64,000 nt of DNA from Casuarius casuarius (taxonomy: Eukaryota > Chordata > Aves > Casuariiformes > Casuariidae). Position numbers and translations under genes: made by a program. Where the stretch lies: NCBI GenBank assembly GCA_003342895.1, contig PTFA01000315.1, forward strand, positions 745,239 to 809,238. The letters run 5' to 3'. Below the pieces are notes generated by a model that worked only from the letters and a program-made list of their open reading frames with translations, was not told the DNA's origin and ran no database searches. Below, piece after piece: positions 13,917-27,259 of the stretch. How positions within the stretch are numbered: the first letter of the stretch is position 1; each line of letters starts with the position of its first letter.

Positions 13917-14574
13917 CTGTAAAATCCAATAATGCCTCTCAGAGTTGTTTAATTTGTTTCCAGAATCATTATTTGTAGAGCCACCAACTCCTTGCAAGAA
14001 TCTTTCCTTTAAATTAAACACTAAAAGAAAGCCAGATTTGTCAAGTGCACATAAAATAAGCTTGCTCTTTGATGCACGCAATACAAAACCTCCTTTGTGA
14101 GCACAAGCTAGTATCCTCAGAGCAGACCTCAATTAAAAACAAATCATGAAAGCCTACACTACTTGTTCTTTTTTATTAATATTGAAAATCATATGTCAAA
14201 AAGGGTTTAATAAAGGTGCTTTTCCTAAACTTTGAGTTGCCAAGGCCCACATGCAGATGAAATGCAGAATTAATGTCACACTGTAAATCTGAATAAACGC
14301 ATGGAAGTCAACCAGTCAGAAATTGGTTGTCCTCAATTAAAAGAAATCTTACCCTCAATTAATATAATTGCTCAAGCAAGTCAGGTGCTTGCCTTACAAC
14401 AGCTTTGGCCTAGACAACCAAAAAAACGTATTACTTGCTACAAAAAAAGTTTTAAAAATACTGCTTATGCTCATCTCTCCTGAACTGACAGAGTAACCAG
14501 TCAATGCCTACCTGAAAAACAGACTAGTTTCCTAATAAAGCACAACTGAAATTATAACTCAAGATTAGAGTCAC

Positions 14575-14658
14575 TTTTTGATGAGCCATGAAGTTTACAA
14601 TCTGTGTTAAGATGTTAACTCTATCAGCATCACAGTTGGATAGGTAGTACCGTCCTGT
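14575..14658 (-). other. exon-like open segment, 84 bases (unassigned)
   Basis: On the minus strand a long pyrimidine tract ending TTCCTTCTGCAG is one of the best acceptor matches in the window. The following 84 bases are exactly 28 codons, open in frame 1, beginning T-G-R-Y-Y and ending A-H-Q-K. The donor AAA|GTGACT is weak, and the same frame stays open to a TAG about 45 codons from the acceptor. A second frame is also open for 17 codons, so the reading is not unique. No family was recognised. It could be an internal exon or a decoy acceptor. Confidence 0.2.
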
Positions 14659-14743
14659 CTGCAGAAGGAAGAGAGTAAAAGAATAATTTCATTTCCAAAG
14701 AGCTTGCCTTAAATCAACATTGAAACAATGTGTGAACAGGGGG

Positions 14744-14770
14744 GAAAAGAAAAAAAAAAAAAAGAGAAAA
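14744..14770 (+). repeat. A-rich simple repeat
   Basis: GAAAAG followed by 13 A and GAGAAAAG forms a low-complexity purine tract after a short G run. No retroposon body was recognised beside it. Confidence 0.75.
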
Positions 14771-15358
14771 GATGGCTCTGACAGCATTTTGAGTACAGTA
14801 TAGCTACATGCACAGTATAATCCCAAATCTTACTGTTCTGGAAAAGGGAAAGGTTTCATTTCACATCCACGTATTTCCCAATACAAAGCAACAGACATGT
14901 TGGCTATCAGTTATGTCACTATTTACCCTGAGAGTCACTATTGCTCACAATATCATATCAACCACACTTGAGCATCCAGTTTTGTAGAATGTGTTAACTG
15001 CAACCTGCTGTAATCTTCAACACATACTTAAATCCATTCCACCACTTTTCTAATGCTACTTGGCTAATCAGTTCTCCTTCAGAAATAATGACTCCCAAAT
15101 CTTTGGAATTCTAGCACTAGTGGTATTTCCTCAAATACTAGAAAGACTTGTGTCCTGAGCTTGCGCTAGCTGGTTTGTGTGAAACTTAAAATATGTTGCC
15201 TAGTGATATTTAGGGAGGAGCAACCTGGAACTTACCACCTCTGCAGTCATAATTTACAGAATAACAATTCATGAGGTTTAAGTTCAGTTTGATGTTAATG
15301 ATGTGATTATATTGTCAGAGTTGTTCTGTGCTTCTGACCCTAACACAAGAAGAACCTC

Positions 15359-15376
15359 AAAAAAAAAAAAAAAAAA
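15359..15376 (+). repeat. A18 homopolymer
   Basis: This is an uninterrupted run of 18 A. Read on the minus strand it supplies a long T tract before GTGTTAG, giving an apparently strong splice acceptor. However, all three frames after that site meet stops before the AGGTG|GTAAGTT donor-like site at about 15.23 kb, so a coding exon is not supported there. Confidence 0.8.
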
Positions 15377-15942
15377 GGAAAAATGGTTTTGTTTCTGCAA
15401 ACTAACTTGCTTAAAAAAGAAGAAAGTTGGATTCCAAGCAACATATCAGTTGGTACACTCCACTAAGCAATTCTTTTTTATGTTACACAGCTGTGAATTA
15501 AATATCAAGACATATTTTGAGGCAAAGCAGTATTTTTAGCAAAATGAGAATCACCTCTAAAGATCATTTTTAAGGTTATATACCTGCGGCTGTCTACAAA
15601 GCTGTACTCTACAATATATTTGTTAATGCAGCAATAGAATTGCTTTTGATTTTCCAGTCCCTATGGTGAAGCTCGGAGGTCCTGAAATTCCCTTTTAAAC
15701 AATTACGTTTGGACTTGCCAGTAAGGAAAATTTAGTTCCAAAGTGGGATGCTGCTCAGGCCAACTGGTCTTTTCAGAGTTTGACAAATAAGCCATTAAAT
15801 AAGAGATAGACTTCCAGTCACTCCATTTCCAACCAGAAAATCTGATCCACATCATGTCTTCTGCTACTTCAGAGTATGCAGGAATTTAACCTGCAGGCTC
15901 CCCACCAAGGAAAACAGGTTTTGGCTCATTGTATAGATAAAA

Positions 15943-15957
15943 ATCATCATCATCATC
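15943..15957 (+). repeat. (ATC)5 microsatellite
   Basis: Five perfect ATC units are followed by TTTTT. This is a short simple repeat with no evident function. Confidence 0.8.
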
Positions 15958-17253
15958 TTTTTATCAAAAGGTTGCTGTGATTTTGATGGGAATATCAGAG
16001 ACTGAGTTGTTAAAAGTTAAGTAAAATCTACTGAATTGCAGGATGGGACAAAAGTTGAGTCGGTGATTAAATATTTAATGAAACTACGGGAAACCTATCC
16101 AGTCTGGAGACCTGCCACATAGATTTAATAATTGTTTGAATTACCTCTTCCGAGAATTCTTGATTAGGAAGTTACTTTTGATCTCCAGCCAGCTTGAGAT
16201 GATATATTGTGTTGTTAAAATGTGATTTCATAATACACAAAACCTTGTTTATTAGAAAAACTAGCAACCTTCTGTCCAAAATAGGTACATGAATTACATT
16301 TTTAAAGGACCATATATAAAATGAACATTTCCTAAGGGGCATTTACATGTACCACATAAGATTTCTTTTGCAGTATCCCTAAACTGGAAAGTTTAGGAAA
16401 CAAGTAGGATTAAGTGATAAACATATTCTTCTCATACACTTGTATGACACTGACCAAAACAGGAAATCCACTTCTTTGCTTTTTCCATTCAGAAAGGAAC
16501 TTTAAACAAGCTAAAACAATCCACACTGCAAAGAATCCACAATTAAAAGGAAATAAACATCATCACCATGATGTTTTCAATATAAGTGTATTATAATAAT
16601 TTATAATGAGCTTATTCATTCCTATGATTATTCCTAAAACAAGCAGTCTTTAATATCTTATAATTGGAACCAATCTAGACAAAATAGAGTTTTACTTATA
16701 GTTTATTAAATCTTGGGAAGAAGGCTAGAGCGTTTGTAGGGTACTATACACTTCCTAATTGGAAAACACCACAGTCCATTCATTTTCATTTGCCAATGTT
16801 TTCAACTATTCTTATCTGCTATAAAAATAGTTAGTGATATTCTTCTCTGGACAGTTGCCAAAATATGACCAAAGAAGCTAAAGACTGATCATGCAATATG
16901 ACATACCAATCATTAAACATCTAAAGCATCTATTGAGGCTCAAGAGCCCACTAAGTAAGGAACTAGAACAAAGACAGCAAACTGTGCCCAAATCTCTAAA
17001 ATTGTGACATGATTCAAGGAATAAGCAGAGGAAACAGGCTTCCTGACCTGTCCTAAGAGCAGAAGCAGATTCACTTGTATGACATATCTTACTGCCATAG
17101 TAGTTACGATGACTGTCAGCCTAGCTACTGTCAGGAGATTAGATTGTGGGGGTTTTTTTTAATTTATTATTATTTTTAGGAAGTCCATACAGAAGTGTGT
17201 TTTATAAGGTAAAATTAAAGATAAGGATAATGAATTGGCACCAGCAGTGATAG

Positions 17254-17274
17254 TTTTTTTTGTTGTTGTTGTTT
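17254..17274 (+). repeat. T8 plus (GTT)n simple repeat
   Basis: Eight T are followed by four GTT units. A separate G6/T8 tract lies about 100 bases to the left, at 17148-17160. Both are low-complexity DNA. Confidence 0.7.
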
Positions 17275-20200
17275 AAGTAGTTGACCCAGTCATTCCACCT
17301 GTTGAACAACAAAACTGGAGGAGAGGAAGGAGTTGGAAAAAAAATAATTGTCCCAGTCTTCTCTTTTTTTCCCCAAGATAGTTGCACTGACAACCTTACC
17401 TGTACTTTGTACCTGAGTAGGGCTGGGAGACTGTATCCCTCCTCTCTCACCAAGGAACAGATAGGACTAGAGTGCGTGTGTTTGACATCACATGAATGTC
17501 ACTGATAAGCGCAGCAACAGAGTCACACACAGTCAGCTCTCTAAGAGTTAGTATGTTTACCCTACACACTGTAAAAGTATTTCTACTGCTAATGCAGACA
17601 TCAAACTCAAAACAAAACCAGAGAAAATGTTTCGAGTCAGAGAGGTTAAGAGAATTACACTGAGAAAAGTAGTATTTTTGTATCAAGTCAGTTCAAAGAA
17701 ATTCCTCTCATTGATTCTTCCATTCATCCAGAAAAATAAAATAAATACCTTGTGAGCCCTGACTTCCCTGTGCACGAGCAGAGCACCAGTTTGAAGAGCC
17801 AACCAAGGAGCACAATTAAACATTATTTATTCTAGATATAATACCTATGTTTGAGTTTTGGGCAGGATGACAGTCTTTGATCTTACTAGAAGCTTATTTT
17901 ATTTGTTTACATAAAGTATATTTATTCTGGAAAGCAATTTCAAACTCTTTGGCTTCTGGGTTTACAACTAACAGGTAATTTTCACTCAATATATTCATTT
18001 AAAATCATGACATTTCTTTCTAGAGCCCTTCTTTTGTACTTCATGTTCATTTTAATAAGAGAACAAGGTATTTAAGCAGCTGTAAGGCACAATCAAAGTT
18101 TTGACTGGTAGATAAACAAGCTAAAATATTTTATCATGGAGCCCGAGATCTTAAATAATCCCTTTCTACATAATATTTAAATAACTAATACGTTGCAACT
18201 TATTACCCCACTAAGCTAAGTCTCAAAAACATTGTCATAGAATGAAATTTTTTGGACTGAGAAAAAGCATAATATTGTAATATTGCACTCCTTTTTCCTT
18301 TAATCTTGCAAGGTTTGCTTTTTTTTTTAAGACATCAAAAAATGAACATAAATTATTACTATGTGAAAAGTACACTACAAGCCAAATTTGCACATCATCT
18401 GTACTACTTATTACAGAAACTACTAAATAATCCAACATACATTCCCTGTGCATACATCAAAGTTAATGTTTCTGTCTCTTTTTCAAATCACTATCTAGAC
18501 AAGGAGGAGGAAAGGAAGCGTTATCCTCTCTGTTCAGACAGGCAACAGAGGAACAGAGAAATTAGGTTACTTATTGAAACAGACATTGAAATTTTAAGTC
18601 TTTTTTTCTTAAAAAGAGAGGATGATTATTCTTTTCAGGGAAGTCTAGGACATTTGTAGAACACACCTTGGAATATGTAGGTAGTCTAAACGTTGATTCA
18701 GACTGTGACAAGTCTTTCTGCAGCATCCAATTTAATAAGTCTAGACTGAACGCAAAACCAAAATTAATTCAGTCAGGAAGTCACTCGATAGTGAGACTTC
18801 GTTACAGATATTGACGGACATGCAGGATTAAAAAACTATGGCCAAAGGCTTTTATATGACCAAGTTCTACATTTAAAACTGTTTTTTGATTTTGGCAAAG
18901 GCGAACTCTTCACAAGTCTTCTTGAAGGAGTGCCTTTGAGCAGTTCAAGGTTCCACAAGTATTATGATATGGAAGAATTACTGTTTCATTGATATCACAA
19001 GAGTGCCTGTTCTATTACTTGCTGAATTATAAGAGAAGGAAATAGACGTAGAGCAATTCAAAGGTAATTTAAAATCAACAGAAAGATTTCTGCTGTTTTT
19101 TGGGATCCTGCCCTGCAGATCAGATGGTATTTCTAACTTTTCCCCCTATTTTTATCAGTTTTATAACACTACATATCAGGTTAAGGAAGAACAATCCACA
19201 ACAGATCTTAAACTGTCTGACTTAAAAGCACAGCAAGGCATTTATTCACATCAATTGTTGAAAAGCTCAGGGTCAAAAGGATAGGAGAGATCATTATTTC
19301 CCAAATCTGTTTGCTTCGTGTTATGAAAATCTCTAACAGTTCATGATAATAAATGGGAATTCTTAATGGGAAGGATATGTCATATTTCTCTTAAGTTTTA
19401 ATGAAAATACCCAATCTAAACAAAAACTAGGAAAACGAGAGGGAATTAGCAAAACTTTTCCTTAATGTTAACATGCAAAACTTTTATCCGCGGGCACATT
19501 GTAGCTAGCATTTGAAAATAAGCGGGGTAGCTACGTAGATATCTTCCATAAACAAAGGGGTCTTTCACATTGCTACAGCTATTACTACCTCAGAAGTTAG
19601 TATTCTTCAACATGCAATATATAAAGGTATGCAAGTCCTATAATCCAAAAGAAAGGGGGAAAGACTACATAGCACAAAAAAAAGGAGATTGAGTAAGTAA
19701 TATCAAATGAGACTACAGTCTGAACTCAAAGTGAATTATCAGCTATATTACAGACCTTCCCAAACATATCATTCAAACTGAATATCACTCAAATGCATTT
19801 AATTCCTAAAATCAAAAATTGTGTTTGAATGCTGCTCTTTTTTTGCTGGATTTTCAGTTATCTTTTCAGACCTTTTATTCTTGTGTGCACTTCGAAAACG
19901 TTAATTTCAGTACTCATCTTGACTATGCATTAAGCCTTTGTGAAGTCTTCACATTGATCAGTGCAGTAAATGAGCAAAGAATGGAGTTTCCCTAGTGACA
20001 TTGTCATAGGGTAGTTTTATGTTTGTTTGCTTAGGAAAAAACATTTTTTAGAATACAGAATTTGTTGTCTTTTGTGGTTGCTCCAGGGAAGAAAAAAAGC
20101 CTAGTAGCTGAGCTTATTACAGCCAATCAAGTCAAAGATTAGTAAAATCCTCACCAAGCAAGACTTCAGGAAGGAAGCTCAAAAAATGGTAAGTGGCTTG

Positions 20201-20903
20201 CTTTCTCACTTGCAGATTGGCAAGGAGAAGGGACAAGACCCATAGCAGCCCCTTCTCTCACATGAGAATCATTAGCATTTACAAGGGCTAAGCTTTGAAG
20301 AGAAGAAAAGCTTCCAGCCACATTCCGCAAAGGAAACCTTCCAAACACGAACTGAGTGCAAATAAATGATGTGCCAACCAAGTCTGCTACAGAGAAAGAA
20401 AACGCAAGTGCCAGAAACTTCCCCCTCCCCCTTCCTTGGGGGAGTGCAGAAAGAGAAAGGCATCAATTTTTTGTATCTAGCCTTATACTGAAGTTTCCAT
20501 AGAGTTCTTAACTCTTGGTGCATGATTATAGAAGTGCAATGCAGCAGTAAGCAGCCAGGAAAGCCGATCAGCTACAGAGAACTGACCACACAGTTTACCA
20601 TAAGATTTTTAATGATTTTAGAAACTTCTGTGTGTCTAGTTAGTACCAGGCTAAGTACTACGATGCTGCTGTTCCTGTGCATCTGGGCTGTCCTGTCCAG
20701 AAAGCCTAGAGGCAGGAACAGAGAAAGACTTTGCTATTTGCACCTAACTTTAAAGCGTGATCTGAATAAAAGGGTTTAACCTTGAAAACAAAGAGAATTT
20801 CAGAAAAGAACACAACACTGAGATGAGGAGAATGAAGCACGTAAAGGTAAGGATCACTGAATGCCTAACCCATATATCTGCTGAAATTACATGTTGTAGC
20901 AGT

Positions 20904-20942
20904 CCATATAAAATAGATATTTCCATATAAAAATAGATATTT
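20904..20942 (+). repeat. imperfect tandem duplication of about 20 bases
   Basis: The unit CCATATAAAATAGATATTT is followed directly by a copy with one extra A. Two copies in 39 bases suggest local slippage. Confidence 0.85.
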
Positions 20943-21595
20943 ATCTTTAGAATTCATTTCATCTGCTAGGCTGAACATGTTCCTAACCTCCAAGGACAAA
21001 GCAGCAAGTATAAGAATGGAAGATAAAGAAGCCTGTAGAAATAGACATTCAGCTCTTTCCTGCAGAATAAGTAGTATCAGTACACAGAAAATTAAAGAAT
21101 ACATGTCTAATTTGCTCAATCCTCTGTTGCATAATATCCATAGAAAAGTCATTGTGCAAGAATTTTCAGGAAAGAAGGAAAAACAGATTTAACATTCAGT
21201 TCCTGCTACACAGGCTTCTGAGGACACCTGTGCAAAACATCCTTACTGAGGCTTAAACTTTACATACCCAATACCTTGCTGTTAGCCTCTGCGCCACTTC
21301 AGTCTCTCTCAAAATAACAGCCTGTTAACGGGCCTATTACCATAACTCTGGAGCTGGTCTAGCCACTGTAACAGAGCCGTATGTCACATCTCCCTTATTC
21401 TTGGTTCTACTTCCTCTATGCCCACCTAGAATGTTCTTTTAGAAATATCTTTGTACTTACTAGAGGCAGATGACAACTAATTCTTTCCGTTATCTGTACT
21501 TTCCCTTTTCATTTCATTTATGAAGTACTTGGCAAGACCTCCTCAAGATCCAGATTCACCTCAACTCTTTATGCACTTAACTGCAGGACTAAAGG

Positions 21596-21790
21596 ATGGG
21601 ACTAGCTTTCTGCGTACCACGGACCTACGCGTTTGACAATCCCGTAGCATGGTTCCATGCAGCTCCTAACGCAAATGAAATGGGGCCATTTGTCCAGCTA
21701 GTTGCTACATCTTATTTCTGCATTAAAAGCCCTCAAACCTTAATGTTACTGCTATGTTTGGGGCAGAATACATGCATAAGTACTTTCTAG
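21596..21790 (+). other. small ORF in a CpG-denser patch (64 codons, unassigned)
   Basis: An ATG at 21596 has A at -3 and G at +4, a favourable Kozak context. The frame runs 64 codons to a TAG. Its first 70 bases hold six or so CpG dinucleotides, clearly more than the surrounding DNA. The predicted peptide has no signal sequence or domain that I recognise. It could be a lncRNA-borne small ORF, part of a conserved element or chance. No promoter, splice site or poly-A signal ties it to a transcript. Confidence 0.12.
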
Positions 21791-22710
21791 ACAGAGCCTT
21801 GAATTTGTAACTAAGCATATATCTGATCATACTTGTTTTTGTCTGCACAGGAAGAAGTTAATGAATTTAGTACATATCACTTAAAGCTCATAACTGGAAA
21901 CTCAATGATGGAGAATAATCACATAAACCTGGAACTGGCAGGAAACTATATACTCTGTTGAATATTTTACCTATTACGCAGCATAAAGATTAATAGGAAA
22001 GTTCAAAAGAACACTTTTGCTCCTCTGCTTGACTCAATCACGACTGAAAGATTAAGACATTCCTCAGTTTGAAATTGTAAAAGGGTATATTTCTCCAAAA
22101 TTTATCAGGCAGTTCACTGTTTTGAAATAATTTTGGAACACACAGATATAAACTAAGCCAGTAATTAAGCTTTCACAAGCCCCATTACTATCTTTCTCTG
22201 AAAGTTCCCAATTTTTCACCTCAATAGCAGTTCTTAGCTTTCTTGAAGGCATATTTCATTGCCAACTAGCACAGGTTACAGTAGTTAACACTAAAGTAAA
22301 CATTTTATTGTGTGTAAACTTAAGATGAAAGTTCTATGAACATTTCAGAGTCATATAGGCCCTGCTCCACAGTGCCTTCAATTTCAGCTGAAGGAAAATT
22401 AAATCAGTATTAAGTGTTTTTGTTTTAGAAAACTCAACATAGCATCAATATAGAGCTAGTCTCTATAACAATTTGCATTCATTTTCCCTGCTGTACCTCT
22501 GCATGTACGGAGACTACACTACTACAACCTTCCAAGCTACATTTTTTCCACGATTCCTTTTAGCCCCACAACCAAAGGTCTTTTGTCCAATACAGGCAAA
22601 AGCCCAAATTCCAAACTAACAACTTTCATCTCCATAGTATCTTACCTTCAGCATTTTCCTTTTTCCTCTGTGACAGAGGTGGAGCCCCTGCTCACCATGT
22701 GTCTGCAAGA

Positions 22711-22724
22711 CCCCCCCCCCCCCC
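22711..22724 (+). repeat. C14 homopolymer
   Basis: This uninterrupted C14 run reads as G14 on the minus strand, so it could form quadruplex or i-motif structure. Runs like this are often mis-sized in assemblies. Confidence 0.85.
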
Positions 22725-25700
22725 ATGACTCATGCAACTGTGCAGCCTCTTCCTCTGTTCCACCCTCCAGCCCTGATGAGCTAATGAGAGTCACATGCCA
22801 CAGATTCCACTCTTGAGAGCCACCACCTGCGCTACATGCCTTAGCTACTCTTACAGACTTCCCACTAGCCATTTCACAGACTTTCTTGCATGTGAAAGGG
22901 GAAGCCAATATTGGCTATAAGCCAATAAACTGATAAATTCCTTTCTTAGCTTCATACAAACCGTTATACATTCCTAAGCCTGGGATTACTTTAACTTTTC
23001 AGTTTCTTCTAGGCTTTACTACTTGCATCTCCTGATGGCTTGTTGACAACAGCTCCATACTTGCTGTGATACATCTTTGTCTTTCTATGTTAGCTTCTTC
23101 TCCTGGTAACTGATTAGTCCTCTTCCATAATAATTATCTTTTTTTGTTAGAACTAGACATGCAGCTTTGAATCTTTCAAAAGCTACTGACTACCTCCAGT
23201 CATACTTTTCACTGTGTTTCCTCAGAGCAAAATGTTGCCCGTGTCACTGTCCCTGAACCCACACAACTTTCTGACATGAGAAAGGCTCTCTGTAGCTCAT
23301 TTCAACCATATGCCTACAATGATCTATGGTCTCTTTTGCTTGGTGATGCTGCCTCTGGACTAGCAGTACATGTGGATCATTAACCACAAGAGACATTAAT
23401 GTTCTTATAACCTAAAGCACCTGCTGTCACATTTTCCTCTAAAATGTATCGGATGCCAAATAAAACCTATGAGAAAGAGTTTCCTCTTGAGGTGGATTGA
23501 ATTTCTACCTGACCCAATGCCTCACTTAGATTGCTTTTGACTACAGTGTGAGTTACATAATATTTTGTTATTAGAAGAAAGAAATTAAGACCCCCAGAAA
23601 TCTTAAATATTAGTATTATTTGTAGCTCATCCTGTCTGATCATTCTTCACTTTATTTGGACACTATCAATAAGAAATAGTCACCACTTTGGACACTCCCA
23701 TAAGAAATGTATTTTACATATCCCCACTTAAGGATTCATTGAAGGACCTTGCGTTGGGAGTGGAAAAGCATAGAGACTAGATTTTTATACTGTGGAGATG
23801 TAGCACAAAAAGCAATGGTAAAACCTTTAAACTAGAAGGCTGTTTTCCTACACAGTTGGGTTTTTTACAACTGCAGAAGAAAACTGAAAATGAAGAACAT
23901 ATATGTTGGTCACAAACCATACTAAGCTAGAGCTGTAGTCTTCTGTCCTGATCAGTTACCTTTAGATCCAAAATAAATCAAGACTGACGAGCCCAATTTT
24001 GCCCACAAAATATATTTTCATGTGTAAAACCCTAATGACTTTAAAAATCACTGATTACCTTGCAGAGGAATGTTTTTCTAACAGTACAATTTTAATGACA
24101 CAGTAATGAGCTATCAGTGTGTTAATATACTGTTCTGCATCTGCAATACTAATGATTAAAGTATTAATAGAGGTTTCAAATTCCTACTTTCTTATATTGC
24201 TCCTAGTTCAAACAGGTGTCATTTGTCTTTGGTGTTCAAACTAATTCTTTATTCACTGCTCCCTTTACAGTACTGATTGACCTTGTAGATTAGTCTTTTG
24301 TGTGATACTGTATAAAACTCTTTACTGTGGTTAAACTGATTTATATCCAGAAATTCCTCCATCAGTTCCCTTTGTTTCAAATCCACCACAGTTTCCCTTT
24401 CTGCTGACTGTTCACTATAAAACCCTAATGTGCCTGAACTCTCCAATTTTACTGAGTTAGTTTTATCAGTAGGATGGATGAACTGATTCGGTGATGTAAG
24501 AACTAGATAAAATTCATTAAAAAGGGGGGAAGATGGATCATTTAAGATAAGACTTCCCTTCACAGACATCTCCAATTTATATATTAATATACACTTTCTA
24601 TTTTTAACTTTTCTGCAGTCTCATTTCTTGCCTTTCAGATGCTGAACTAATTTGAATTGGATCTTCATGTCACAAAGGCCAGGCCCTGTTCTAGAAAGAT
24701 CTATATGCATGCCTAGGTTTATAAAGTTAATTGCCTCCACTACCCTCTCTCAACCCTCCCAAAATCAGATAACCGGTACCAGATGTTTTTAAGAACAGTG
24801 ACAGTTACTTTTGAAGGAGGTAATAGGAAAACATAATACAAAACTATCGGAGAGAACTGGAGACAGTGAGGCAAACTTGTATTCTTTGTATTAACTTGTA
24901 TTGCTAATGTCTATATGAAAAAATGCTTTTGGTCTAGTATCTTATCCTTCATGTCATTTGTTCTTATCCACAGGACAGGCATATTTGTATGAGGCTTGCT
25001 CTACTCCATCTGGAGCATGGAGAGCTTCATACTTCACCTCTATCTTCTCAGGAAAGACTTTCTTTAAATCAAATTTGATCTGCCCTGAGTTCTTCACAGC
25101 ACTTCTTGGGGGTTGTGGGGAAAAAACACATATAACATGACATAGTCTTCTGAAGTTTTGATTTCAGAAATTTAGTATTTGAAAAACCCACTTTAAAATT
25201 CCTGATTATCCATCTTTATAGCTTATTTTCTTCTCAATTCTTATCAGTTAATTCCTAATCCTTTTGCAAAGGAACAGTTGTTTTTAAAAATTTTGCTACG
25301 ACATTATTTTCTATTAGGCTGAGGTTTAGTAAAGATAAGACTCTTCAGAATGCAAATCTTAATCAGATGTGATATAAGAACATCCCTTCAAGAAAGAAGT
25401 GTGCTTTCTTTTCAGTCACTGTTGCTTAAAATTAGGCGGATCATTTATCAACAATCATTAGCTACAAGTTTTCTGTTTGCACTATGCTTAGTGCAAAGAA
25501 GTTGTTCTAAAGTTCTTTTCCCAAATGTTGATTTCAGATGCTACTGGGTACCTGAAGTGTCATCACATGCTTTTGGAAAGTCAAATAAATAGATCCATCA
25601 CTGCAAACTGACTCACTACATCTTCCTTTAAAATCAAGGAATATTTGTACTCTAGTACGTCATTTGCTTGTGGCTGTGTCCAACTCTATTCATGGGAGAC

Positions 25701-27006
25701 TCCAATAAAATTAATTAGAGCCAGTAATGTGGTGAAGTCTTAGTTTACAAATATTTATGATTAGAATATGCTCTGTTCTGTGCTCATAAAGCACTGGGAA
25801 TGCAATTCTTGAAATTTTTGCTTAGCTGCAAAGTGAAGACTTACAGATAAGTACGCTTCCTTTAATTTTCATCCAGGAAATTCAATAACCTATGCAAAAG
25901 TAGCACCTGTGGAATAAACAGCCAAGGCAAATGCAACCAGAATATTTGTCCCTAATGCACAAATCAGCAGGTACTACAGTACAGCCCATTGGATTTCAAC
26001 AGTTCACATCTGTTTTCATAGGAATACACACAGGACAGCTAATCACTCAAACTCTCTTCTCTGCACACATCCTCACAGCACCTGCTCTATCCCCATCAAG
26101 GCTAGTACTGCAGCTTTCTACAGATTATGATAATTATATTAATGGATAAATCATGAATAAGCTGAATTCCTGGGGCTCAGGCAGTTAAAGCTACAGACAG
26201 GTAAAACTGACAAAGCACAATACGTACCTTCTAAATTTTTGGAAAGGTAGGGAACATTATATATAATGTAGGAGTTCATAAAATGTGTTGGGTCAGCAGC
26301 ATTAGCAGCAACTCAGAGTATATTAGTAATGGAAAAGGACCAATTTGCTAATAACAAATGCATAAGACAAGACCTTCCAATGAAAATGAAAAGGGTAAAA
26401 TTGGCAAAGCATGCTATTCTGTTCTGATTACTTTGAAGCGTATAAGGGCAAGAAAGTGTTATTCCCCCGGAAGTAATATCAATTTCTTTGCTGACACAGA
26501 AAATGGATTCTGATTTTTTTTAGACTTTTTGCTAAAAGTGCAAGCTAGAAAAAGGTGAGTGAAATTATTTGTTGCAACTCTACATGAGCTTCTAAGATTT
26601 TAAGTCTTCTTGTTTGTAGTAGTAGCATAGCAAAATTAAAATAGTCTTACCTCAGAGACTAATCTCCAAGATATGCCAGCTACTTTATACATGGTAAGCT
26701 TGGAGGATCCTTAATACGTTTAAAGTCTCCTTAAAGAGGCAAACCAACAGACCAGTTTTCTTTCTTGACTGGTCTGCTCATCGGGTCCTTATCAGCAGTC
26801 ACCTTAGAGTAAATAATTTCAAAAGTTTGTGCATGTAGTTTCTGAAATGCTAGATAACTGTTTTACAGCAGATGGACTTGCTTGGTCATAAAAAGGTTTA
26901 TAGTGGTTTTGGGCAAACCTTTAGTACCATTATAATAATCAATAAATAATGCTAACATTATTTAGCTCCAGTTTACCTGACTTTGAATTGAGCAAAACTT
27001 AGAAAG

Positions 27007-27021
27007 TTTTTTTTCCCCCCC
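27007..27021 (+). repeat. T8C7 pyrimidine tract
   Basis: Eight T are followed directly by seven C. A similar T6C7 tract lies at 882-894. Such tracts are common slippage products, and neither is followed by a convincing exon. Confidence 0.7.
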
Positions 27022-27259
27022 TCAAAATTATATACATTTGAACATTGATTTTCAGCTTATACATAAATAAAGCTATGGAATGATTGACAATATTCTACTT
27101 ATTTATGTTTAAGGACTTAAGTCTGAAGAGTTATTACACTAACTAGATTCCATCCTGCACTACAAGCTTTTGCCTTATTTAAACAGTGAGGGTAATTATT
27201 TAGGTAGTACAAATTTAAGACTTCATGAGTCTAAAAGTTTGAAATAAATTCAGTAATGA

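Larger units (their letters stand above)
9000..15540. other. AT-rich non-coding region with minus-strand exon-like segments
   Basis: The region is AT-rich and low in CpG. Its main interest is three minus-strand segments (about 9.33-9.41, 13.87-13.92 and 14.58-14.66 kb) that stay open and have splice-like ends. It also holds a 16-base tandem duplication, a hairpin-forming inverted repeat at 13.33 kb, a CTCF-like motif at 13.64 kb and two A-rich tracts. A 104-codon minus-strand frame at 13818-14132 overlaps one exon-like segment but shows no family resemblance. Confidence 0.5.

Noticed and set aside
15220..15350. Minus-strand exon between a T18-supported acceptor and an AGGTG|GTAAGTT donor
   Set aside because: Both splice signals look good, but all three frames in the interval contain stops. 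The T tract is simply the reverse of the A18 homopolymer.
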